In this document: positions 10,256 through 20,507 of the stretch, in pieces
Numbering within the stretch: position 1 is the stretch's first letter
Layout: every line of letters starts with the position of its first letter
Source of the DNA: Symbiodinium natans
Taxonomy: Eukaryota; Sar; Dinophyceae; Suessiales; Symbiodiniaceae
NCBI GenBank assembly: GCA_905221605.1
Contig: CAJNDS010002228.1
Coordinates: 1-64,000, forward strand
Direction of reading: 5' to 3'
Length of the DNA: 64,000 nt
Made by a program: the position numbers and the translations under genes
Notes under the pieces: model-generated
What the model was told of the DNA's origin: nothing
Seen by the model: only the letters and a program-made list of their open reading frames with translations
Database searches by the model: none

Positions 10256-12298
10256 AAGTCGTGGCATGAGAACAGAAACAGCACCATGGTGTCCGCATCT
10301 CTCCAAGTGCGCGACCACTGCGGCATCCACCGGTGAAATCGCGACCGCCGCGCACCCAACCGCTGGAAGCTTCTTGGGCAGCTGTCGTGTGGTTTCGGAT
10401 AAGAACAACAACGTGCACTGTAAGCAAGAGCCAAAGAGAAACAAGCAACCACATTCGATCAACATCTGGGCGATCAGCATGTTTGGTTGGCTGAGGTCAA
10501 GCCTTCAAGGTTCAAGGAGATCGTTACACATGGCACGTTCCGTGACCACATGCATAGGCGTGCTTGCATTCTGTAGAACGCACAACTTGACGCTGCTGGC
10601 CATCTGCCAACTGGCGATAGCTAACGCAGACACAGCAAAAACATATCTCAAGCAGGGTGGCTTGGACTTAGCTTCGCTAAACCGTTCACAGCTCAGGTCT
10701 CTTGACGCTCTTCACCAACAGCATTGTCGCGTGGACGTTGCGCTTCTTGACGTGGTCCGGCATCTGCGTTTTGCCGTCTGCGCAGTAGCCAGATCAGTGA
10801 GTCGTCGTCCAAATCGCCTGCTTTTCGCAGGAGGCGGCGGCGCTTTCTGACCTAAAGGAAAACTGCTTCGCACACTGTCACACTGCATCAGAGCAGGCTA
10901 CGCAAAAAGAAGTGCTCTTCTTGAGGATAGCAGCTTCGTTCTTGAGGGCTTTGCTGGCGCGCTTCAGTTCGTCCTGGCAAAAAAGGCACGTGTATGGGCA
11001 GCGTGCGCGCATAGGACAGAAAAGTCTCTTGGCACCTTCAGCTCTTGCCGCTGCCTTTTGAGATCTCGTACAACATCGCCAGCAGCAGCTTCGGCACTCA
11101 TGGCTGCAGCAACTACCGTGGCGCATGCACACGTCTCTCTTTCCACCCACTTGAGGACACACGAAGCAAAGCACGCGTTCCCGCTCAGAAACATTGCACA
11201 CGCTGGGCCCTACTTCCAGCACCAAGAACGCATGGTCCTTTCCACCATGTTGCACCTTCCCCAAGCTGCACATGAGCAGATTTTTTTCAAGGAGGCACTC
11301 CTTCGACAGGAGAGTCCTCCTATAGGGGACCTCACCACGCAAGTCTTGCAAGGGATGTGACTTTCCACCGCGAGCTGATGTTTGCTACCATGTCTTTTCA
11401 CTCAGGAGGGATCCACCAACCTCAACACAAATCAATCTGCCAAGATGCAGCTGACCTCGAGCCTTTAAAATTGTGCAGGCAGAACAGGACGGCATGTGGA
11501 CCCATTGTTCTTTTCGAGAGACACACACACACATCTCCTCGGATCTGCTCCATCGATCTCGATCATTCACTTGCATGCCAGACAGTGTCTTTATGAAACA
11601 TGTTGGGAAAGAAAAGCCCTTAATTAACAGGTGTCCTTTAACTAAGCAAATAGCGCTTAAATCAAATTAACGCATAATCCCTTAACCATGATTTAAAGAC
11701 TTTTGGAGTCTCTGGGTTGGCTGCTTGTTCCAGCGCTGTGGAAACTAGTGTGACGACTCCTGTCCATGGAGGCGATCTGACGTTGGGAGGAGGCGGTACC
11801 CCATCGGCCCCTCCCCGCCGTAGCGGCAACATTAGGGACCCACTACCGGGAGTACGTCGTCCTCCTAGCCCCAGAACCTGACCCCACGTACTGCATCTCC
11901 GGAGCGGGCCAGGAACATCGATGCATCTCCGGTCCCCTTGCGCCAAGCCCTCGAAGGACCCACCTGGACCAGCAGAGCCCATCGCAGATCTCCCTGTGCC
12001 TCCCCTTGCCTGGCCTCCATCGCTGCTCGGCAGGTGCCCATTGCCCATGTCCGCAAGGAAAGTCGGCCCCTCGCCCAGGATCACGACGGTTCTCAGGAGC
12101 CGCTGGAACCGCCAAAGTCCAAGCCGAGAGGGCCAAGCGAACCCAGCAGCACTCGCGATCCCAGAACTCCGGCCAATACGCCCCCAATGCAGGGCAAAAC
12201 AACATCGGTCTGTGGGCTCATGTGGCGCGCACTCCAAGCAGGACATCACTTTGGGAAGAATGTCAAGCCTAGGTCCTACATGAGCCTGCGTGACTCGA
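10256..12298. other. No gene recognised
   Basis: Candidate frames at 10266-10850 (+) and 10878-11351 (-, cysteine-rich) have no motif I recognise. 11600-11690 is AT-rich. 11660-12280 is open on both strands, as expected of GC-rich noncoding DNA. Confidence 0.35.
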
Positions 12299-12747
12299 AT
12301 CATCTCACGACACATTGCCAGCAGCTTCGTGCATATAGGACCTATGAAGAGTTGTTAAATGGCTTACCGCACCAGCTGCAGGATTCGGACGCGTTGATAC
12401 AAATCGCAGACACCCTTCTTCATTTGCCTGAGACTTTCCCGGCGTCTTATCTGAAGGTCTACGACCCCATCATTGCGCAATGCCTTCGATTGTCGGGAGC
12501 GCTGCAACATGTTGACCTTGCGAACATGTTGGCATGCCCGGTTCCGCAGTGAGATAAAGCAAGGCTCTCGGAGTCCCTGGTAGGGTATGGTTTCCTGACC
12601 ACTGCCCAGTATATTGCGGATCTTTTCTTCGCGGTGGCGGATATGTCGAGCGTCATCAACGCCAGCTTTCCGGCCATGATGTGCTACTCTGACCCGGATT
12701 ATTGGCTGGGTGCGCTCCTGCTCGCATTTGAGTCCCACCAAAAAAAG
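12299..12747 (+). pseudogene. Upstream half of unknown coding locus split by copia insertion
   Basis: From about 12299 the + frame reads like protein (LTTHCQQLRAYRTYEELLNG and onwards). It hits one TGA at 12550-12552, then continues in the same frame with ARLSESLVGYGFLTTAQYI and DPDYWLGALLLAFESHQKK up to the LTR. The frame resumes at 21220, but the 7-A run at the junction puts it one base out of register with the better-looking downstream frame. No family was recognised. It may be an older transposon gene rather than a host gene. Confidence 0.4.
12743..12747. repeat. Target-site duplication AAAAG, left copy
   Basis: AAAAG immediately before the 5' LTR matches AAAAG at 21220-21224 immediately after the 3' LTR. 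Five bases is the usual duplication for Ty1/copia integrases. Confidence 0.85.
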
Positions 12748-12905
12748 TGATCACGATTTCGATGTCTTACATGGGACCCTTAACCATGTATTTTCCTTGT
12801 GAAGATTTCTTTGTGGTGGGATGTTTTGTTTTGCCCAGAAGCTTTACAGTCATGTCTCATGTCATGTGCCGATGCAGCTGTGCTCGTGAGTATCAAAAGT
12901 TTTCA
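12748..12905 (+). repeat. 5' LTR of element 1 (158 bp)
   Basis: Begins TGATCACGATTTC and ends AAAGTTTTCA. It matches 21063-21219 at every position except one extra T (gatttctttgtgg versus gatttcttgtgg). No TATA box is seen. Confidence 0.95.
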
Positions 12906-12918
12906 TGGTAGCGGAGCG
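12906..12918 (+). other. Primer binding site, initiator tRNA-Met type
   Basis: TGGTAGCGGAGCG directly abuts the LTR. The first 11 bases differ at one position from the complement of the common eukaryotic initiator tRNA-Met 3' end (TGGTAGCAGAG). Priming of minus-strand DNA by this tRNA is typical of copia elements. Confidence 0.75.
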
Positions 12919-13181
12919 CTTGTGATCCAGCCTTTGGGGCCTCGGATTCACTTGTGCTCAGGGAGGCAGGACCCTTACCTCCCGGGGTCAGGACCCAAAC
13001 CCCATTAGTTGCTGCCGTAGCTTCCAGCCATAGCCTTCGTTTGCCTTGCCGAAGAAGGCTAGGCGGTTGCCAGCCTAATCTCCTCGAGACTCGTGTTGTC
13101 ACCTACCAGCCACGGAGGTGTCACCAGAACTTGAGGAGCAGATCCAGTGTTTTCAGCTTTGGGACGACGAAAGAGTGTTAG

Positions 13182-13580
13182 ATAAGCTTCGCAAAACTGT
13201 TCTTGAGTGGTACATCGAGCCGTCGGTTGCAGAGGCGGAAGGAGAAGAAAACCGAACTGAAAGGGATCCAGAACGCGCCAGAGATTATTGCTTACGGTTG
13301 CAAGTTGTTGAGTGGTGAGCGAGCCCTGCTTGAAGCATACCTTGCAGCAGTCTTCACCGTTCTCACTTTTGAGCCTAAGAAAATCTTGCGTGAGAGAAAT
13401 TTCCAAGCATCGTCCTCCAGTTTCAGCAGAAACCTTGGTCCGTCTGGAGTGGAGTTTCAGTTATCCACTGATCCAGCATCGTCATCCAGTTTCAGCAGAA
13501 ACCTTGGTCCGTCTGGAGTGGAGTACGATCTAGATAGTGACACGAGCATTGCATCTGAGACTTCCTTAGATTGGGAGTGA
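13182..13580 (+). CDS. Possible leader ORF of element 1, no ATG
   Basis: An open frame from 13182 to TGA at 13578-13580, whose last base is the A of the ORF1 ATG (TGATG). It contains no methionine, so it would need splicing, a non-AUG start or frameshifting. Its C-terminal part holds a 23-residue duplication (ASSSSFSRNLGPSGVE core) encoded by 69-bp tandem copies at 13408 and 13477. Another frame, 13079-13318, is also open and in register with ORF1. It may be noncoding leader. Confidence 0.35.
   Translation: MSFAKLFLSGTSSRRLQRRKEKKTELKGIQNAPEIIAYGCKLLSGERALLEAYLAAVFTVLTFEPKKILRERNFQASSSSFSRNLGPSGVEFQLSTDPASSSSFSRNLGPSGVEYDLDSDTSIASETSLDWE
13408..13545 (+). repeat. 69-bp tandem duplication in element 1 leader
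   Basis: Two nearly identical copies start at 13408 and 13477 (catcgtc.tccagtttcagc). The period is a multiple of three. Confidence 0.9.
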
Positions 13581-16500
13581 TGACCGACGGGAATGGAGCT
13601 GGGCCACATCCGCTAGCAAGCCCAGCACTCAGCCCTGTCCACAGCCCAACCGGCAGCGCCGGTCCAACAGATGGTGAGACTCGTCTTTTGGAGATTCTTG
13701 CAGGAATGCAGCAGAACCAGCAGGTGTTGACCGAGCTTCTGAGGAGCCAGTCCGAATCCCGCGCCGCAGCAGCCGCTGCGACCACATCCTACTCAGGTCT
13801 AGCGGCCAAAGACCTGAGCAAGGTGTTGAGGCATCCTTCAACCTTTTCTTGTCAGACCCGAGATGAGGAGCTGATCAAGTGGCCAGCATGGTCTTGGGAG
13901 TTTGAGCAGTATTTGGGGACCTTAGATAAGGAGTTTCAGGTGGACTTCACTCGCTTGAAATCGAATCCGAAAACTGAAGTTCTCCCTGCACAGCTGAGCG
14001 CCACTGAGCTCGACAGGTCACGCATCATGTATGGCCTGCTTGCATCGCTTTTGAACGACCGTCTGAAGCGTCTTCTTAAGACTGTGTCTGACAATAACGG
14101 GTACGAAGCATACCGCTTGATCTCGCTTGACCTTCGCCCTTCATCCCGCACCAGAGCCTTGGCCCTCATGCAGACAATCCACAATTGGCCTGTGTTCGAC
14201 AACAAGCAAGGCCTCCTGACTCAGGTTGTTAGGCTTGAGCAGGCGATGGCAGAGTATGACTCGATTGCATCACAGGCCATGTCCGATGATCAGAAGGTTG
14301 TTTCGCTTCTGAGATGTTTAACAGGCCAACTTCGTCAGCATGTGAACTTGACCATGGAAGACTCATGGACATATGCCGAGTTGCGAAGTTTGGTTGCTCG
14401 ATATGATGCTTCTTCGTCAAAGTGGAGTGCGTCTGTTGCAGCGACTTATGGCCTGTCAGAGGGCAAAGGTGGTGTGCTTGTGAATGCGCCTGCAGCATCC
14501 AGTGAAGCCGTTCCAATGGAAATCGACCGCCTTCAAAAGGAGATTGATAGGCTAAGCAAAGGCAAGACTAAGAAGGGTGATAAGGGAGATAAAGGTGGTA
14601 AGAAGGGCAGATATGACAAGGGTAAGAAGGGTAAGGGTGATGGTAAGAAAGGGGATGGTAAGGCCAGGCCTCAGCCCAGCACAAACCCTAACCCTGCCGC
14701 AAACAAAACTTGTCATAATTGTGGCCGAAAGGGTCACTTTGCCCGAGACTGCCGATCCAAGCGAGTCAGACAGGTTGAAGACGCCGCTGTTGCTGATAGC
14801 AGCGCTGCACATGCTGACACAGCCGTGTCAGCTGCCCCTGCCAAGGCGAAACCTGCTGCAAAGCCCCAGGTGAGACGAGTCACCTACAACCTCGATGACT
14901 TTGATGAGTCAGCCGGGGGTGAGATCCGCATGGTGTCAGGTTGTGATTCTTGTGTGGAGAGCCAAGACGAAGTAGACAGGCAAAGCAAGGGAGCTTCGGG
15001 TTTCTTTTGCAAAGCGCTGAGCATCTTTTCACGTTGTGTGCCATCGAGGTGGTGCGTTTTCCACAATGCATTGCCGAGTGTTGCACAGAGCGAGGCTGAG
15101 CACGCTTCGGGCGTGTGTCAGCGTGATGTGGTTGAGCACACTTCGGGTGTGACCTCGACCAGTGGATCAGTGCGCATGGTCCAGCAGAATGCCGAGCATG
15201 GCATGGAGATCGAAGTCATAATTGACTCAGGTGCTGACGCCTCTTGTCTACCGCAAAACCTCAGCATGCTTGGAGTTTCCTCTGGAGGGCCATGGGAAGG
15301 TTTTCAAGATGCCCAGGGGAATCAGCTGCTAGTTCACGGGACTAGGCGAGCTGAGCTGAGCTTCGGTGATCAGCCTGGATTCACCGAAACGTTCTTGGTT
15401 GCTCCCCACATCACCACACCTCTTCTTGCAGTTGGGAAGTTGTACCGCGCCGGATTCAGCATGGTGAACAAAAATGGAAACATGAGTCTTTGCAGCCCTA
15501 ACGGAGAGATCCAAATCCCATTGCATTTCAGGCAGAATAGCCTTGCTGCACGATTGCATGTGCGTATGATCCAGCAGGATGCATCCCGTGTCCGTGCTGT
15601 GAAGTGCACTGTCGCTGATTTGGCTCTTCCTGATTACTTTGTGCAGATCAGTGAAGATGTTTTCGGCATGCGTGGATTTGGAAACCGGTTCGTTGACATC
15701 ACGATGGCGTTGCCTCATGAGGGTTGCAGCTTCAGGAGCACTGTTGCCAAGTGCCCCGAACTCAATCAGTGGGAGATTCTTGAGTGGTGCGAGAGCATCG
15801 TTGATGCTTCCGATCTGAGTGGACCTTTGCCTGAGAATGCCACCCGTGAGTTGATCGTGTTCGCCACTCGCAAGATTGTTTCCCCAGATGAGCTTGGGTT
15901 GACAGTTGCAAGTGACTCAGCCGAGTCAAGCAGACCTCATGTGTTGCCACCACCACCTGAAGAGCCTGAAAATATGGACCAGGATGAGCCACAACAGCAT
16001 GCAGCCGTTGCACCCGATCCCGGGGCCGAGCTGCAAGTTGATGCAGCCCTGCGTGACGAGGTTGCAGCAGATGATGATGGGACACTCGTCGTTGACGGTG
16101 TGTCGTTGAGCCTTGAATCGACCCTTGCTGTTTTGAGGCAAGCTGCTCAGTCACTGGGGCTTGGTCGTTCCGGTGGTAAGTCCACTGTGCTGAAGCGCAT
16201 TAGAGATCACTTAGCCCGCCAGGACTTGATTGCTGCCCATCAGGCCCGGCAGCAGCTTGCTGCTGCTGAAGAGCGTGTGCCAGTGGAGCAGAAACATGTT
16301 ACAGCACCAAGTGAAGATGCATACCGTCAGCACTGCCTTACCCACACACCTTACAAAGAGTGGTGTGCCCACTGTGTTGTCTTCCGTGCACGGTCCGACA
16401 GGCATGAGGCCAAGACCGAAGACCATCGTGCAAGTTCCGTCTTGTGCTTTGATTTTGCATATACCAGTAGGGTTGATGGGGGTGACAAGTTGTGCTGCCT

Positions 16501-17596
16501 GGTTGCATACGACACGCAGACTAAGTGGTTGCAGGCATGGCCGGTGCCGAGCAAAGGTGGAACTGCTTGCCGTAACTACATGGCAGTTGAGCTGACCAAG
16601 CTGCTGTCGTACCTTGGGCACAGACGAATCACCCTTCGTGCCGACCCAGAGGGGTCATGCACTGCGCTTGCGAATGCAGTCCAGGCACTCAGGCACCGCA
16701 TTGGCATGGAGACCCACATTGAACAAACCCCAGTGGGGGAGCACCAAGGCAACCATGCAGAAGGTGCCATTGAGCGCATCAGACAACTCGCAGGGACAAT
16801 GCTCTCTGAGCTCGAGGGCAGATTGAACATCAAGATCAAGACTTTCGACCCGTTGCATCACTGGTGTTGGCGTCATGCCAGCTGGACCCTTCAACGGTTT
16901 GGTGTCACGCAAGACCTCACACCATGGGAGAGAGTGCATGCATCACCATATGGAGGCAAACTAGTCCGTTTTGCAGAATGTGTCCTAGCACGTGTGAAGA
17001 CTGCTACAAAGGGCAAACCTCGGTGGCTTCGGGCCATGTGGTTGGGGAAGTCAGATGTTTCTGATTGTCACCTTGTTTGCACTTCATCAGGTCGCCTTGT
17101 CGTCGCCAGATCAGTCCGTCGAACCACATGTGAGTATGATCCCAGCCTCTTGTCTGCATTGCGAGACACACCTGACAAGCATGTGTCATTCCTTGCTGGA
17201 CGTGTCGGAGCAAGTCGCAACCAACTTGCACCAAAGCCAGTCACAGAGGAAGGCCCCGGCAGTGGGAGTGAGGTTGCAGCTAGCGACCCGCCAACAGAGA
17301 ATGAAGATGTCTTCGACAATCCCCATGACATTGCCCTCGCCCCTTCTTCTGTGAGATTGCCAGCCGATGGCATGCCTGCGACTCCCGATTATCGACCTCC
17401 TGCCCAGGAACCATCACAACCTTCCAGACTTCCACCACGATCAGCGCCTCCTGAGAGCGCACTGGCCACAGGAGAGCCCAAGCCGTGTCAGGCACTGACC
17501 CCAAACCCTAGTCTGGGTGTAGGCCTTAACCCCGGTCAGCCGACCACCCCGGTTGATGAAATAGGGACTAGAAGGTTTAGACAGTGCCATGGCTGA
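13580..17596 (+). CDS. Element 1 ORF1: Gag, zinc knuckle, aspartic protease, integrase
   Basis: The first ATG is at 13580; the frame is open three codons earlier from a TTG, and residue numbers below count from 13571. Gag-like helical region about 60-310, then a Lys/Gly-rich linker. A CCHC knuckle CHNCGRKGHFARDC lies at 381-394, for RNA binding. The protease signature IDSGADASCLP is at 551-561, with catalytic Asp552. The integrase has a His/Cys cluster H921, H925, C932, C935 and the acidic triad D961 (CFDFAYTSR), D1025 (RADPEGS) and probably E1064 (NHAEGAIER). The product would package element RNA in the cytoplasm and insert cDNA in the nucleus. The frame ends RQCHG just before the RT domain, so Gag-PR-IN and RT-RH are separate ORFs overlapping by 8 bases. 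There are no internal stops. Confidence 0.92.
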   Translation: MTDGNGAGPHPLASPALSPVHSPTGSAGPTDGETRLLEILAGMQQNQQVLTELLRSQSESRAAAAAATTSYSGLAAKDLSKVLRHPSTFSCQTRDEELIKWPAWSWEFEQYLGTLDKEFQVDFTRLKSNPKTEVLPAQLSATELDRSRIMYGLLASLLNDRLKRLLKTVSDNNGYEAYRLISLDLRPSSRTRALALMQTIHNWPVFDNKQGLLTQVVRLEQAMAEYDSIASQAMSDDQKVVSLLRCLTGQLRQHVNLTMEDSWTYAELRSLVARYDASSSKWSASVAATYGLSEGKGGVLVNAPAASSEAVPMEIDRLQKEIDRLSKGKTKKGDKGDKGGKKGRYDKGKKGKGDGKKGDGKARPQPSTNPNPAANKTCHNCGRKGHFARDCRSKRVRQVEDAAVADSSAAHADTAVSAAPAKAKPAAKPQVRRVTYNLDDFDESAGGEIRMVSGCDSCVESQDEVDRQSKGASGFFCKALSIFSRCVPSRWCVFHNALPSVAQSEAEHASGVCQRDVVEHTSGVTSTSGSVRMVQQNAEHGMEIEVIIDSGADASCLPQNLSMLGVSSGGPWEGFQDAQGNQLLVHGTRRAELSFGDQPGFTETFLVAPHITTPLLAVGKLYRAGFSMVNKNGNMSLCSPNGEIQIPLHFRQNSLAARLHVRMIQQDASRVRAVKCTVADLALPDYFVQISEDVFGMRGFGNRFVDITMALPHEGCSFRSTVAKCPELNQWEILEWCESIVDASDLSGPLPENATRELIVFATRKIVSPDELGLTVASDSAESSRPHVLPPPPEEPENMDQDEPQQHAAVAPDPGAELQVDAALRDEVAADDDGTLVVDGVSLSLESTLAVLRQAAQSLGLGRSGGKSTVLKRIRDHLARQDLIAAHQARQQLAAAEERVPVEQKHVTAPSEDAYRQHCLTHTPYKEWCAHCVVFRARSDRHEAKTEDHRASSVLCFDFAYTSRVDGGDKLCCLVAYDTQTKWLQAWPVPSKGGTACRNYMAVELTKLLSYLGHRRITLRADPEGSCTALANAVQALRHRIGMETHIEQTPVGEHQGNHAEGAIERIRQLAGTMLSELEGRLNIKIKTFDPLHHWCWRHASWTLQRFGVTQDLTPWERVHASPYGGKLVRFAECVLARVKTATKGKPRWLRAMWLGKSDVSDCHLVCTSSGRLVVARSVRRTTCEYDPSLLSALRDTPDKHVSFLAGRVGASRNQLAPKPVTEEGPGSGSEVAASDPPTENEDVFDNPHDIALAPSSVRLPADGMPATPDYRPPAQEPSQPSRLPPRSAPPESALATGEPKPCQALTPNPSLGVGLNPGQPTTPVDEIGTRRFRQCHG

Positions 17597-20507
17597 ACTT
17601 GAACAGGTTCATGAAAGAGCTGAATTTGATGGTGATGTTCAGGAAGCAAAGCGCCAGAGGATCCGGGCAGTGAATTCCCATCACCACAACGATGAAGTCG
17701 TCCACTTAGAAGACCTAGGCCTTGGGTCAGACACTGACCTCAACGAGTCAGTTGAGGATCCGCCTGCTTGGAATGCAACCGACAATTTCGAAGATGCCAA
17801 GAACATCCCTGAAGAGTTGTGGAGGCCTTTTGGGGCCGGTGAGCCTCAGCTGTCAAGTGAAGAATTGGCTCACATTGACGACATAGCTGAAGCATTCGAG
17901 TTAGCCCGACTTGAAACCATGAATGTTCTTGAAAGGCTACCTGCCACAGCTGACTTCAGCGGGTTTAAGCGTCTAAGCACAAAAATGGTCAAAACTTGGA
18001 GAGTGAAACCATCGCCGAAAGGAGGTGGAGAAGCTTTCCTTCGTCGGGCCCGTTTTGTCGCCCGTGAGTTCAGGTGGCTCAGTGCCATGGTGGACAACGA
18101 GGTGTTTGCACCTGCATCGTCGAATGCACTTCTTCGTGTGCTGCCAGCTGCGCTTGTTGCACGTCAGCCTGAGGGCTGGACAGCCCTATCTTTGGACGTT
18201 GCAGATGCTTATCTGACGGTTCCGCAAGCCGTCGATACCATCGTTACCATATGGGTGAGAGGTGAGCAAAGATACTACAAGCTACTCCGAAACCTCCCAG
18301 GCCAACGCTCAGGAGCCAAGGATTGGTTCCAAGCGTTTCAAGCACACCTGATAAAGGAAATGGCCATTGAACCGCTGGTGGAAGCCCCAGCACTGTTCTC
18401 CATTCCTGGAGGTTCAGATGAGGGCCATGGCGGGGGAGGCGGGGGTCTTTGCCACGTTGATGATCTTTTTGCAGTCGGGTCCGATCCGACCATGCAGAGA
18501 CTCAGTGAGTGTGTGAAGTCCAGGTATCGCTGCACAATTTCCTTTTTGAGACAACCCGATGATGAGGTCAGTTTCTTAAAACGGAGACACAGATGGGTCA
18601 AGGGTGATGTTTTCTGCATTAGCCCAAACCCTAAGCACGTCGTAGATCTTGCAAGAATCCTTGGCGTCGCCGCACAGCGCCCAAAGGACAGTCCTTTACC
18701 AACAGGCACGCTTCCTTTATGGACACAGCTAACGCCACTTGATGAGGAGAAGTCAGGAATCTACAGAAAGTGCATTGGGGTACTGCTTTATGTGTCAAGC
18801 GATTATCCTGCTGCACAGTATGCAATAAAGACATTGAGCAGCATGTGTGGGAGTCCCAATGAGGGATCATGGCGGTGCCTGCGCCACCTGGTGAACTACA
18901 TGTTCTTCCACGAGAATCACGTCACTTGCCTTCGGACTGAGGGCAAAGGCATCGGCCTGGTTGTCCGAGATGACACCCACACCTTGGAGGTGTTCGCTGA
19001 TGCTGATTGGTCAGGGAACAAATCAACACGAAAGAGCACCAGTGCCGGATGCATAGCCTTCGATGGGATGGTGATTCACACCTTTTCCAGAAGCCAGAGC
19101 TGCGTGAGTTTAAGCAGTGGAGAGAGTGAATATATCGCATGCGTGAGTGCTACATGCGACGGCATCCTCCTTCGCAGTGCCCTGCAGCACATCATGCGTG
19201 TTGATGTGTCCATGCACCTGTTCACAGATTCCAGCGCAGCTCGGGGGATCATGGGAAGGCAGGGATGCGGACGTCTTCGCCATATCTCCGGACGCTTGTT
19301 ATGGTTGCAGGATTTCTTGTTCAAGTGGAAGAAAGCGTCGCTACACGCAGTACCGACCCTGACAAATCCTGCTGATTTGTTTACAAAGTCCTTGACAGGA
19401 GCCCGTGTCCGTACCTTGAGCCACATCCTTGGAATCCGTGATTCACACGATGGATTTTCATTGGTCGGGACAACTGAGTTTGAGGAACTACAACGCCGTG
19501 AGCAGGCAAAGAAGTTTCTTCGTGCTGTGAGGAGCACAGGTCGAGGGAATGCCGAGGCGTTGCATCTTCTTGCATTGCTAGTTCAGGTCGTGGGTAACAA
19601 GGCTGCGGATGATGAGGACCGAGCACAGTTTGTGCCTGACTCGCCCGCATCAGCAGGCGAGGATGCATACCCATGGACCAGCTTTGCCTTCGTTGTCACC
19701 TTGACAGTGTGCATCGCATTCATGCTTGGCCGTGCCAGCGCCAACACGAACTTTGCATCCCTTTTGGAGTGGCCCTTAGTTAGGTGGGTACGTAGTTGGT
19801 TTAGGCTTGAAGCAACAGAGGCTGAGCAACCATTGCTAGCCGAAGCGCCTGCTCTTGCAGAGAACCTTGACACCACATCAGAAAGCAGCCGTGAAAGTCT
19901 AGGCTTACAACATTATTCGCCACGAACTCGTGCAGAAATCCTCGGTCGATCGCCGCCTGCGACACCGAGTGACACTGAGCACGAATCTGAGCAGCCAGAC
20001 TCAGAACCAGAAGATGACGATGACGACGTGTATCCTGGAGGCCATGGACCAGCCTACCAGAACCAGGCAGAGCTGATTGCACTTTATGAGATGGTTGGTG
20101 AAGCAGCAGCCATCGATGTGATGCCAGCCATGCAGCTGATCCCTGCAGGTCAGCCAGCAGAAGTGCAGCAGCCACTGCTACAGGATGATGACATCCTTCA
20201 GGTGAGGGAGGATGCTGAGGTATGGATTGCCCCAGTGAGTGGGACCCGCTTTCATCTCATTGGGGAATGCGATGGTTTGATGAGGGCGCGATATGTTCGC
20301 AGGCTGCTATATCGCCAGTTGCAGCTTGAGTTTCCTGGTCAGTGCAGCATGTGTCAGTTATGCCAGTTTTGGGCCAGAGAGCTCGGGCGTCGCCAGGACA
20401 TTGCCCGTTTGGCTGCCATGTTCCACATCCTTCATGTGGGTGGTCAGCAGATCCCAAATCCAGTGCCTCAGAACCTTCCGGAGCCAGAACCGCACGATGA
20501 TACGTGA
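17589..20507 (+). CDS. Element 1 ORF2: reverse transcriptase, RNase H, C-terminal membrane/Cys extension
   Basis: Starts at ATG 17589, inside the ORF1 terminus and in the +1 frame relative to it. RVT_2-type reverse transcriptase with LSLDVADAYL (D203, D206) and CHVDDLFAVG (D291, D292; the usual YVDD tyrosine is His). RNase H with FADADWSGN (D471, D473), SSGESEY (E512), LFTDSSAARG (D547) and NPADLFTKSL (D596), an ordinary copia RNase H. After about residue 610 come ~360 further residues: a hydrophobic, probably membrane-spanning segment near 698-717 (FAFVVTLTVCIAFMLG), an acidic stretch EDDDDD, FHLIGEC (H889, C894), and CSMCQLC (C919, C922, C925). That extension is not part of the standard copia Pol and its role is unknown. 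Confidence 0.92.
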   Translation: MAELEQVHERAEFDGDVQEAKRQRIRAVNSHHHNDEVVHLEDLGLGSDTDLNESVEDPPAWNATDNFEDAKNIPEELWRPFGAGEPQLSSEELAHIDDIAEAFELARLETMNVLERLPATADFSGFKRLSTKMVKTWRVKPSPKGGGEAFLRRARFVAREFRWLSAMVDNEVFAPASSNALLRVLPAALVARQPEGWTALSLDVADAYLTVPQAVDTIVTIWVRGEQRYYKLLRNLPGQRSGAKDWFQAFQAHLIKEMAIEPLVEAPALFSIPGGSDEGHGGGGGGLCHVDDLFAVGSDPTMQRLSECVKSRYRCTISFLRQPDDEVSFLKRRHRWVKGDVFCISPNPKHVVDLARILGVAAQRPKDSPLPTGTLPLWTQLTPLDEEKSGIYRKCIGVLLYVSSDYPAAQYAIKTLSSMCGSPNEGSWRCLRHLVNYMFFHENHVTCLRTEGKGIGLVVRDDTHTLEVFADADWSGNKSTRKSTSAGCIAFDGMVIHTFSRSQSCVSLSSGESEYIACVSATCDGILLRSALQHIMRVDVSMHLFTDSSAARGIMGRQGCGRLRHISGRLLWLQDFLFKWKKASLHAVPTLTNPADLFTKSLTGARVRTLSHILGIRDSHDGFSLVGTTEFEELQRREQAKKFLRAVRSTGRGNAEALHLLALLVQVVGNKAADDEDRAQFVPDSPASAGEDAYPWTSFAFVVTLTVCIAFMLGRASANTNFASLLEWPLVRWVRSWFRLEATEAEQPLLAEAPALAENLDTTSESSRESLGLQHYSPRTRAEILGRSPPATPSDTEHESEQPDSEPEDDDDDVYPGGHGPAYQNQAELIALYEMVGEAAAIDVMPAMQLIPAGQPAEVQQPLLQDDDILQVREDAEVWIAPVSGTRFHLIGECDGLMRARYVRRLLYRQLQLEFPGQCSMCQLCQFWARELGRRQDIARLAAMFHILHVGGQQIPNPVPQNLPEPEPHDDT

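Noticed and set aside
11662-12315. 217-codon minus-strand ORF
   Set aside because: Overlaps the better plus-strand frame at its end and has glycine/proline/arginine composition typical of a GC-rich antisense frame.
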